From assembly GCA_035447925.1 (NCBI GenBank), contig DAOTHY010000063.1, positions 1 to 12,280 on the forward strand: a stretch of 12,280 nucleotides of DNA, given 5' to 3'. Numbering within the stretch: position 1 is the stretch's first letter; every line of letters begins with the position of its first letter. Source of the stretch: JASUTC01 sp035447925 (GTDB lineage Bacteria > Thermotogota > Thermotogae > MWEM01). The notes under the pieces are model-generated. The model did no database searches and was not told the origin of the DNA. It worked only from the letters and a program-made list of their open reading frames with translations. This document shows positions 5,991-12,280 of the stretch, in pieces. The position numbers and the translations under genes were made by a program.

Positions 5991-6139
5991 TTTACCGGCA
6001 GAAAAGTGCATAGGAACATGAACAAAGAGATCTTTTCATCATCGGAAAGGAGTGATGGCGTATGAGGGAAACCACATCCATTGTAAAAGAAAGCGCTGGT
6101 TATTCAGACAATCATTATTTGAAAAAAAGGAGAACAACA

Positions 6140-7315
6140 TTGTTCGATATAAGTAAAATAGGCTGGAATCAATATTTTTCACAACAGTATGAGATGTACA
6201 AAAAACAGCGATGCAAACAAAAAAAATACTATGAAACCAGACAATTTGACGTGGCACGTGTGATGTCGCAACAGAAAAATCATTACTCACTCATGAACGA
6301 AAGGGGTGAGATAAGAGGGATATTAAGAAAAGTATTCCTGAACGAGGTCACGCAGCGATCAGACTTGCCTGCCGTTGGGGATTGGGTGGTACTGATTAAG
6401 GCTGAAAATTCGGATGATTGGCTTATTGACGGCGTTTTGGAAAGAAAAAGCAAATTGTCCAGAATTGCAGCCGGGACACCGGGTGCCTTTGATCCACTAA
6501 ATGCCAAAAATCAGTATGCCAAGTTGGACAAGGGAGAGCAGGTTCTGTGCGCCAACATCGATACGGCCTTCATCGTCAGCTCGCTGAATCAGGATTTTAA
6601 CCTGAGGCGTTTGGAACGCTATTTGGCTATGGTCTGGGATGGGGGCATCATTCCCTGTATTCTGCTGACAAAGTCAGACTTATGCAGTCCGGAGGAAATT
6701 GAAGACAGAATCGACGAATTGTCCTCGATTGCCTATGGTGTTCCCTGTCATGTGCTCAGTTCCATTGATGGAACGGGAATGGATCAGCTGAACGAGTATC
6801 TGAAAACCAATCAAACCATGGTTTTGATTGGCTCTTCGGGTGTGGGTAAATCCACCTTGATCAACACCCTCCTGGGGTATGAGAAAATGACGGTTAAAGA
6901 TATCACCCGCTATAAGGATAAAGGACAGCACACCACCACCCACAAAGAAATGATTTTTATGGAACAAGGCGGCATGATCATCGACACACCCGGTATGCGT
7001 GAATTGAGATTAACCGGGGAAGAAGCCGGTCTCAAAAATGCCTTTGGCGACGTGTTGGAAGAAATCGAAGCCCTCTCTCAAAACTGTAAATTCAAGGATT
7101 GCCAACATACGGTAGAACCCGGATGTGCAGTGAAAGAGGCTTTGGAAACCGGTGAATTGTCCCAGGAGCGTTGGCACTCGTATCAAAAACTGTTGAAGGA
7201 AATCAAATTTCAGGAAAAGAAGCAAAAAACAGAGGCGGTCAAAAACAGTCTTCAAAACGGTAAAAAATACAACAAAAGGAGAGGAAAAAATGCCATTAGA
7301 CTGGATGAATATTGA
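6140..7315 (+). CDS. rsgA: RsgA-type ribosome-associated circularly permuted GTPase
   Basis: The product (391 aa from TTG 6140) has an N-terminal OB-fold, then GTPase motifs in the permuted order typical of RsgA: G4 TKSD at 177-180, G5 SSIDG, G1 GSSGVGKST at 231-239, and G3 DTPGMRE. The C-terminal zinc knuckle is complete: C316, C321, H323, C329. RsgA binds the 30S subunit and assists its late maturation. The tail is long and Lys-rich, making it larger than the usual 290-350 aa. An ATG at 6062 with AAAGGAG nine bases upstream is also in frame and would add 26 residues. TTG 6140 is preferred because AAAAGGAG sits seven bases before it and family-like sequence (F-D-I-S-K-I-G-W-N) starts there. 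It overlaps the next gene by 26 bases. Confidence 0.93.
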   Translation: MFDISKIGWNQYFSQQYEMYKKQRCKQKKYYETRQFDVARVMSQQKNHYSLMNERGEIRGILRKVFLNEVTQRSDLPAVGDWVVLIKAENSDDWLIDGVLERKSKLSRIAAGTPGAFDPLNAKNQYAKLDKGEQVLCANIDTAFIVSSLNQDFNLRRLERYLAMVWDGGIIPCILLTKSDLCSPEEIEDRIDELSSIAYGVPCHVLSSIDGTGMDQLNEYLKTNQTMVLIGSSGVGKSTLINTLLGYEKMTVKDITRYKDKGQHTTTHKEMIFMEQGGMIIDTPGMRELRLTGEEAGLKNAFGDVLEEIEALSQNCKFKDCQHTVEPGCAVKEALETGELSQERWHSYQKLLKEIKFQEKKQKTEAVKNSLQNGKKYNKRRGKNAIRLDEY

Positions 7316-8081
7316 TGATACCCCTTTTCAAGTCATGCTGTTATTGGAAGATTTTCAAATCGATTATCTGACGCAGTCAAATGATCAGACCGAGGCCTTA
7401 TACATTGCTCTGAAGGCCAACCGGGACGTTGAATGGGTTTTCAGAAGAAAAAGCCCGCTCTTTGACACCTGGTTTGATGCCGTTGAACAGGAGTTATCCG
7501 GGTTAAAACCCTCACTCAGTGTAAGAGATGCCGAAAAACAACTTCTCAGGACCTTTAATGATTGGATCGTCTACGTTTGTGATCCAAAGATCTATGATAA
7601 TCTCTCATTGACCAAATGGGATAAGAAAGAATTACTGGATATAACTGATTTCCACAACAAACGGGTTATCGACATCGGCCCGGGTACGGGCATTCAAACC
7701 TTTCCGGCGGCAGAGGTTGCAAGGGTTGTTTATACCGTTGAACCCGTGAAAACATTACGGGATTATCTCAGAAAAAAAGCGAAAACAAGGGGATTTACAA
7801 ACATCCATGTCACAGAAGGCTTGATGGCGCAACTCCCCTTTGAAAATGATTTCGCAGATATCGTCATGTCCGGCCATGTCTTTGGAGATGCACCAAAAGA
7901 AGAATACGAAGAAATGCTTCGCGTGTGTAAACCCAACGGGTTGATCATCCTCTGTCCGGGTAATAGTGATCAAGATGATGAACGCCACGAATTTCTCGTT
8001 CAAAAAGGTTTTTCCTGGGGAAGATTTGAGGAACCCGGTGACGGGATGAAAAGAAAATACTGGAAAACGGTTACCGGTTAG
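7290..8081 (+). CDS. Class I SAM-dependent methyltransferase, coupled to rsgA
   Basis: The 263-aa protein has a 120-residue helical N-terminal region and then a methyltransferase core: motif I VIDIGPGTG (126-134), acidic E151 in VYTVEP, an LPFENDFADIVMSG motif IV (D190), and LRVCKPNGLIILCPG. The start is firm: ATG 7290 follows AAAAGGAG and lies inside the last codons of rsgA, so the two genes share a transcript and translation is probably coupled. That pairing suggests a role linked to the ribosome or the same stress, but the sequence does not reveal the substrate. The N-terminal region is not one I recognise. Confidence 0.85.
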   Translation: MPLDWMNIDDTPFQVMLLLEDFQIDYLTQSNDQTEALYIALKANRDVEWVFRRKSPLFDTWFDAVEQELSGLKPSLSVRDAEKQLLRTFNDWIVYVCDPKIYDNLSLTKWDKKELLDITDFHNKRVIDIGPGTGIQTFPAAEVARVVYTVEPVKTLRDYLRKKAKTRGFTNIHVTEGLMAQLPFENDFADIVMSGHVFGDAPKEEYEEMLRVCKPNGLIILCPGNSDQDDERHEFLVQKGFSWGRFEEPGDGMKRKYWKTVTG

Positions 8082-8106
8082 AATATAGGGGCTGAACAAC
8101 TCAACA

Positions 8107-8133
8107 AACTCCCCCTCAAAACGGGGGGGAGTT
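8107..8133. terminator. Hairpin after the methyltransferase gene, possible terminator without U-tract
   Basis: AACTCCCCC (8107-8115) pairs with GGGGGAGTT (8125-8133) around a short loop, 26 bases after the methyltransferase stop. Neither strand has a proper T-run after it, so termination is not assured. It sits inside a wider 9-bp inverted repeat, GAACAACTC (8094-8102) and GAGTTGTTC (8241-8249). Confidence 0.4.
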
Positions 8134-8261
8134 CTAACACTCAAACAGGTCTGACTGATTGACGGGATTTAGGCATTCGCACAGCTTTGACACAAACTGA
8201 TTGTAACTGTAAAAAACTTCAAGACATGTTTTCCGGTTCCGAGTTGTTCTGAGAATTATTT

Positions 8262-8864
8262 CTAAAAAGAAAACACTTCATATTTGATTTCTTTTCCCCA
8301 GTCAAGTCTGACCATATCCGTATGTTTCAACCACATGTCTCTCAGGCTTTTTCTCGATATTGTCTCGTCAAGGAAAGGCAAAATGGCCTTATAGGTCCCG
8401 CCATGGCCGATCAGGAGTAAGGTATCCTCCGGTTGAAAGGATTCTCTTAACTGATTCAAAAAGGATTGAACCCTGTCAACAACATCGGTTAAACTTTCAC
8501 CGCCTTCAATCCTGTAAGCGTCGTTTTCATTCAAAAACCACTCATCCCAGAGCCGTTTAAACTGAAACCAATCTTCTTCAGAAGAATGGCCTTCAAGAAC
8601 CCCAACGCTGAATTCGATCAATTCGGGCGCTTTTTCATATGGCAGGCACAACCCTTCGGCAATCATCTCAGCCGTTTCTGCCGCTCTTTTAAGGGGACTG
8701 GAAAAAATGGCTTTTGGCTGGATCCCTTGACTTTTTAGTTGGTTTAACATCAAAAATGCTTGCTGGCGACCTTTGGATGTTAACCCATGCCGATAGCCGG
8801 TATTGGAAAAAACGTTCAATAAGTTGGCTTCACTTTCGCCGTGCCGGATTAAATAAATGGTTAT
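8262..8864 (-). CDS. Histidine phosphatase superfamily (phosphoglycerate-mutase-like) protein, non-canonical start
   Basis: The catalytic set of the branch-1 histidine phosphatases is present: R7-H8-G9 in TIYLIRHGESEAN, R60 in SSPLKRAAETA, an E in the ELIEFSVGVLEG segment, and H154 in LLIGHGG. The length of 200 aa is normal. The nearest ordinary start, TTG 8819, would remove the RHG nucleophile. In the same frame upstream there is only ATA at 8864, placed ideally after AAAGGGGTGA, exactly where relatives begin M-T-x-Y-L-I-R-H-G. ATA initiation or a base error or point mutation (ATG to ATA) is therefore inferred. An ATG in another frame overlaps the SD but stops after two codons. The substrate is unknown (sugar phosphates, cobalamin or nucleotide phosphates are typical). 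Confidence 0.85.
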   Translation of the reverse strand: MTIYLIRHGESEANLLNVFSNTGYRHGLTSKGRQQAFLMLNQLKSQGIQPKAIFSSPLKRAAETAEMIAEGLCLPYEKAPELIEFSVGVLEGHSSEEDWFQFKRLWDEWFLNENDAYRIEGGESLTDVVDRVQSFLNQLRESFQPEDTLLLIGHGGTYKAILPFLDETISRKSLRDMWLKHTDMVRLDWGKEIKYEVFSF

Positions 8865-8961
8865 ACCATCACCCCTTTGTTTTATTTAATGATAACAGAA
8901 TGCCACTCAACTCTTGATCAAACATGTTTTTTCAGAAAAAGAGAACAATCGGCCCTTAACT

Positions 8962-10122
8962 TTATCTCATTTGGCCGGATTTGGTATAAGCCCAGATACC
9001 ATAGAATAGGGCGATGAATAAAACAGACCACCCTAAAATCTGAAAGCCGGTTTCAAGTCCTACCCATTCAACAAAAAAGCCTCCGAAAAAAGACCCCAAA
9101 ATAAAGCCTACCCCCGTTATACACATCCAAAAAACCGCCTGTGCTTTGTTGATAGCATTTGCAGGCATATGATAATGGATAAAGTGATAGATAGAATAGT
9201 AAACGACAATATATCCCCATCCATGAAGCAGGCTGACGAGCAGGAGTTGAAAGAAATTTTGGGCATAAAAGGATAAAACAAGCCGTATCCCGCAAACAAA
9301 GACACCTGAAGCCAGGACGAGCAATTCACCGAATCTTTTGATCAGCTTTTGGGAAAAAATGAGGAATGGAATTTCGGAGAGTGCAAATACAAAAAAACTG
9401 ATGCCGGTAAATGATACCGGATAACCCTTCAAATCAATATAGACCGGTAAAAAAGTGACGTAAAATATTGCACTGGAAATCGAAAGAACACCGCTGAACA
9501 GCATGATCCCATAAACAAACCAGTTCCCTTTGGAATCTGTCATGTGGGTTTGTCTTGTTCTCGGTTTGTTCTGTTTCACTTTGAAACTGAATAAGAGTAC
9601 GGAGAATAAAAAAACCGAAAACAGCAAAAACAGCATAAAAAAACCAATATTAAACAACAATCCGGCGATAAAGGCAGTGATGGAAAAACCAATCGACCCG
9701 AGTAAACGAGAAGGATTAAATGTCAGGCCCTTGTTCATTAAAGAACTCACAACTTTTCCTTCTATGAGTGGCATCACGACAGCAAGAAAAAAGCCGCTGA
9801 TGATCATGAACAATAGTTTGCCGTTGAAATCAGGCATCAAGTAGATCCCCCAAATACTCATTAGAGGAACTAAAGTGACGAGCGGAATGATTTTATTGAT
9901 GCCATAAAGGGTTTTCATTTTAAACCAAAAAGGATTGGCGACGAGTGACATGATACGCCCCACACTAACGGCAATACCAATCTGAACCGGTGTGAACCCC
10001 TCACTTTCATAATATTGGCTTAAAAGATTCATTAATGCCTGTATGCTGTAGACAAACCATTCGGTAATTCCTTCATAAAACACGCTTAGCCAGTCCTCTC
10101 GAAAGGAAATATGTTTTATCAT
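8962..10122 (-). CDS. MFS transporter (MFS_1-like family)
   Basis: The 386-aa protein has about 12 hydrophobic helices. The N-terminal half (FVYSIQALMNLLSQYYESEGFTPVQIGIAVSVGRIMSLVANPFW) follows the pattern of MFS_1-like/LacY-related carriers, with a central hydrophilic loop KVKQNKPRTRQTHMTDSKG separating the halves. The substrate cannot be inferred. The start is uncertain: ATG 10122 has no SD and coincides with a TATAAT that looks like a promoter -10. GTG 10083, 13 codons in, has AGAGGA about ten bases upstream and keeps the first helix. The distance to the histidine phosphatase downstream is about 100 bp, so co-transcription is possible but unproven. Confidence 0.85.
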   Translation of the reverse strand: MIKHISFREDWLSVFYEGITEWFVYSIQALMNLLSQYYESEGFTPVQIGIAVSVGRIMSLVANPFWFKMKTLYGINKIIPLVTLVPLMSIWGIYLMPDFNGKLLFMIISGFFLAVVMPLIEGKVVSSLMNKGLTFNPSRLLGSIGFSITAFIAGLLFNIGFFMLFLLFSVFLFSVLLFSFKVKQNKPRTRQTHMTDSKGNWFVYGIMLFSGVLSISSAIFYVTFLPVYIDLKGYPVSFTGISFFVFALSEIPFLIFSQKLIKRFGELLVLASGVFVCGIRLVLSFYAQNFFQLLLVSLLHGWGYIVVYYSIYHFIHYHMPANAINKAQAVFWMCITGVGFILGSFFGGFFVEWVGLETGFQILGWSVLFIALFYGIWAYTKSGQMR

Positions 10123-10150
10123 TATAACATATACATTTCATTGGAATCAA
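10121..10150 (-). promoter_or_regulatory. Candidate promoter overlapping the MFS start codon
   Basis: On minus, TTGATT, 18 bp, then TATAAT whose last two bases are the AT of ATG 10122. If used, the transcript would begin inside the first MFS codons and translation would have to start downstream, for instance at GTG 10083. Confidence 0.4.
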
Positions 10151-10430
10151 TCTCCTGAGCGGTTTTTAAGCAAAGGGTACATCAAGAAATTGCATGAGAT
10201 GGACCACAAACCATCCGCTTGTTTGCAGTTGAACGTGATGATCGATTTGACAAGAGTAAAAATATTGGCGTATAATCTCTTTCATTAAAGAAGAATGTCT
10301 TAAGCATTGAATTTAACCGTCAAAATCTGTTTCAGAAACGGCTTGCCCGATGTGGTTTGCTCTCTTGGATCCGCTTGATTGTCGGGGGGATTGCTGTTTT
10401 GGTATTTCTTTAGAAAAAGGAGGAAAAGTG
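10123..10430. other. Intergenic region with divergent promoters and long leader
   Basis: About 300 bp separates the MFS gene from the WD40 gene. It holds the minus-strand promoter at the MFS start and a near-consensus plus-strand promoter at 10247-10276. The roughly 145-base leader before the WD40 start includes a weak stem (CCGT...ACGG around TCTG-TTT-CAGA near 10318-10340). I see no known riboswitch motif. Confidence 0.5.
10247..10276 (+). promoter_or_regulatory. Near-consensus promoter of the WD40 gene
   Basis: TTGACA (10247-10252), 18 bp, TATAAT (10271-10276). Both hexamers are perfect and spacing is one over optimum. The start site is expected near 10283, giving a leader of about 145 bases. 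Confidence 0.8.
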
Positions 10431-11417
10431 GTGAAAAAAATCATGTTACTGAGCATCTTCGCTTTTTTGTGGCTGTCAGCTTTTTCCGGGTCATCGTCCA
10501 ACCCTTCGACATTTTTGCTTCAACAGTATGATTTGAATGCGGGAAAAGGGCCTGTCTATGGGCAGAGTTGGTCTCCGGACGGTCTTTGGCTGGTCACTGC
10601 TGATTATAATCAGATTCGTGTGTGGGACATGAATTCCGGCCAAGAGGTCATTTCCATGAAAGGACATACCGATTATATTTGGGGATTGGCTTGGTCACCG
10701 AATGGTGAAGTTGTTGCATCGGCAAGCAAAGACAGGTCTGTCAGGCTTTGGGAAATGAGCGGTTATTCCCAGGTTTTTCAATTACAAACGGGTTGGGCGT
10801 TTTGCGTTTCCTGGTCTCCCGATGGATCAAAGATAGCAGTAGGAACGGATTCGGGAAGCGTTCAGATTTGGGATTCAGGAAGTGGAAGGCTTCTTGAATC
10901 CTTTAAAGGAAGATACTTCTCCCATGTCATATGCCTTTCTTGGTCACCCGATGGAAAAACCATTGCTGTTGGCCGGTTGGGAGGAGAGATCGAGTTGTTC
11001 GATGCTGACACAGGTCTTGTACAGCTAACCATAAGTAGATATACTTCAGCACGTTGCGATGTAAACGGGTTGGCTTGGTCTCCGAATGGAGCACTTTTAG
11101 CTACGGCTCATCAAGACCAAAAGGTGAGAATATGGGATGGAAAAACCGGGCAGCTTCTACACACAATCATTGCACATACTGGATGGGTAAGGGGGTTGGC
11201 TTGGTCACCAGATGGGCAATGGCTCGCTTCAGCAGGCGAAGATAAAAAAATAATCTTATGGGATACAAAAACCTGGGAACGCACTGTATGGCATCAGCAC
11301 ACTTTACCCATTTGGAGTGTTGCCTGGTCCCCGGACGGAACAATGATTGCTTCAGGTTCCGGGAGATATAATGTCCCCCATACTGGAACGACCATCGTGT
11401 GGAAGATTCCTAAATGA
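10431..11417 (+). CDS. Secreted seven-repeat WD40 beta-propeller protein
   Basis: The 328-aa product starts with a signal peptide (KKIMLLSIFAFLWLSAFSG, residues 2-20) and then holds seven WD40 repeats of about 42 residues, enough for one closed propeller. Each repeat has a W-S-P-D/N-G turn (first at 47-51) and ends in a W-D-like strand: IRVWD, VRLWE, VQIWD, IELFD, VRIWD, IILWD, TIVWK. The repeats are unusually alike (GLAWSPDG/GLAWSPNG recurs), which suggests recent internal amplification. WD40 propellers bind partner proteins or peptides; no enzyme is fused. The frame is open from 10350, but AGGAGG seven bases before GTG 10431 (or four before GTG 10428) and the signal peptide fix the start. 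It probably shares a transcript with the BPL_N-like gene 99 bp downstream. Confidence 0.9.
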   Translation: MKKIMLLSIFAFLWLSAFSGSSSNPSTFLLQQYDLNAGKGPVYGQSWSPDGLWLVTADYNQIRVWDMNSGQEVISMKGHTDYIWGLAWSPNGEVVASASKDRSVRLWEMSGYSQVFQLQTGWAFCVSWSPDGSKIAVGTDSGSVQIWDSGSGRLLESFKGRYFSHVICLSWSPDGKTIAVGRLGGEIELFDADTGLVQLTISRYTSARCDVNGLAWSPNGALLATAHQDQKVRIWDGKTGQLLHTIIAHTGWVRGLAWSPDGQWLASAGEDKKIILWDTKTWERTVWHQHTLPIWSVAWSPDGTMIASGSGRYNVPHTGTTIVWKIPK

Positions 11418-11516
11418 CCGTTGCTGCTGCCGGAGTAGAATTCCTTGTAAATATTTATAGAACGGATTAAACGTGAAATTCTTGAGAACATCATGATCAA
11501 AACAGGAGGTATTCAA

Positions 11517-12280
11517 ATGAAAAGGCGTTATGGTTTTCTCATCTTTCTTTTTCTATCGGTGGTATCATCCAGTTTACTGAGTGCAAATGGAGCATTTGTC
11601 CCCACAATTGGCATCTATTCGGGATCCGGTGCTGATCATTATCTTCAAGCAATTGCACATCGAATGTTTCGCTGGATGGAATTGAACACCGTCTCGATCA
11701 ATGCGCATCAGATCAATCAGAACGATTTCGAGGGGATTCAAATGCTGTATTTTCCAGGAGGCTCAACCCCTCCAATACGAAGAGAGATCACAGAAACCGG
11801 ACGGGAGCATCTGCGAACTTTTGTGCGTACAGGGGGAGGGTATATGGGTACCTGTGCAGGCGCATTAATGGCCTGTGAGAAGAATATCTGGAGAGGAAAT
11901 GACGATAACTACGGATTATTCAATTTGATCGCTGCAACCGGTATCGGCCCGATCCCGGAACTGGATGACGGCGATGGTGTGATGATGGCGGAATTGAAAG
12001 TGAATCAGTCTTCGACAATCGGTCTTTCTTACCCTGAAACTGCTTGGGTGCTTTCTATCAACAGCCCCTACTTTGAAGTACAGCCAGACCGTTCGATTAT
12101 CGTCATAGCAGAATATGCCGCAAATAAAAAACCCGCTTACATTGCATCAACCTACGGGGAAGGAAGGATTTTTTTAACCGGACCTCACCCAGAATTTGAA
12201 GAAGACAACAACCGTGATGGTAATTCGTATTTCGATTCTTTTGATGACCAAGGAAGTGACTGGGACTTGGTGAAATCAGC
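11517..12280 (+). CDS. Secreted BPL_N / class I glutamine-amidotransferase-like protein, partial
   Basis: The frame opens at ATG 11517, seven bases after AGGAGG, and runs 254 codons to the window end without a stop, so the C-terminus is missing. A signal peptide (FLIFLFLSVVSSSLLSANG, residues 7-25) is followed by a GATase1-like fold: IGIYSGSGA near 31-39, MLYFPGGSTPP (76-86), the nucleophile elbow GGGYMGTCAGALMA with C113, and GPHPEFE with H224 and E226. This matches the BPL_N family (biotin-protein-ligase N-terminal domain), a Cys-His-Glu hydrolase-like domain of unknown extracellular role. It is exported, so it is unlikely to be a biosynthetic amidotransferase. The neighbouring exported WD40 protein may be its partner. 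Confidence 0.85.
   Translation, partial: MKRRYGFLIFLFLSVVSSSLLSANGAFVPTIGIYSGSGADHYLQAIAHRMFRWMELNTVSINAHQINQNDFEGIQMLYFPGGSTPPIRREITETGREHLRTFVRTGGGYMGTCAGALMACEKNIWRGNDDNYGLFNLIAATGIGPIPELDDGDGVMMAELKVNQSSTIGLSYPETAWVLSINSPYFEVQPDRSIIVIAEYAANKKPAYIASTYGEGRIFLTGPHPEFEEDNNRDGNSYFDSFDDQGSDWDLVKS

Noticed and set aside
6055..6156. 33-codon frame from ATG 6055 overlapping the rsgA start
   Set aside because: The SD is only two bases from its ATG, too close, and the peptide looks random. The same SD fits ATG 6062 better.
10123..10178. Small minus-strand frame from the ATG near 10137, preceded by CAGGAG
   Set aside because: Spacing is long, the peptide is unremarkable and it runs into the MFS gene; more likely chance.
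10283..10427. Riboswitch in the long leader of the WD40 gene
   Set aside because: I compared it by eye with cyclic-di-GMP-type motifs and saw no match; only a weak stem is present.

Overview
The window (about 43% GC by eye) reads as an accessory-gene neighbourhood of a low-to-mid GC bacterium. Promoters are sigma-A/sigma-70 like (TTGACA/TATAAT), Shine-Dalgarno (SD) sites are strong (AAAGGAGG), and GTG/TTG starts are common, which fits Firmicutes or a lineage with Firmicutes-like signals. Three proteins have classical signal peptides. I cannot name the organism, and there is no rRNA, tRNA, CRISPR array or transposase.

Layout. (1) 1-669, minus: an exported DOMON-domain protein coupled to a truncated membrane protein, possibly a heme redox pair. 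(2) 935-1525, minus: a NUDIX hydrolase with a slightly degenerate box. (3) 1728-3770, plus: an 81-aa Nif11/NHLP-type RiPP precursor ending in Gly-Gly plus a six-residue tail (AKGIII), then a tandem-GNAT acyltransferase, then a class I methyltransferase with its own promoter. (4) 3777-4955 and 5128-5691, minus: an MFS transporter and an AhpD-like carboxymuconolactone decarboxylase with a C-terminal membrane helix. (5) 5762-8081, plus: a strong promoter driving a 23-aa Cys-containing mini-ORF closed by a rho-independent terminator, followed by an RsgA-type ribosome GTPase that overlaps a second methyltransferase. (6) 8262-10122, minus: a histidine phosphatase whose reading frame has no normal start codon before its RHG motif, and a second MFS transporter. 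(7) 10247-12280, plus: a near-consensus promoter, a long leader, a secreted seven-repeat WD40 propeller and a secreted BPL_N/GATase1-like protein cut by the window end.

Most interesting: the precursor plus GNAT pair at 1728-2902 resembles the logic of GNAT-modified lipopeptide RiPPs (selidamides), where a GNAT acylates a Lys or ornithine side chain. Here the tail has one Lys, and a methyltransferase and a convergent MFS transporter lie beside it. Second: the promoter, mini-ORF and terminator cassette upstream of rsgA looks like either a leader-peptide attenuator for a ribosome-associated GTPase or an independent tiny secreted or modified peptide gene. Neither function is proven by sequence alone.
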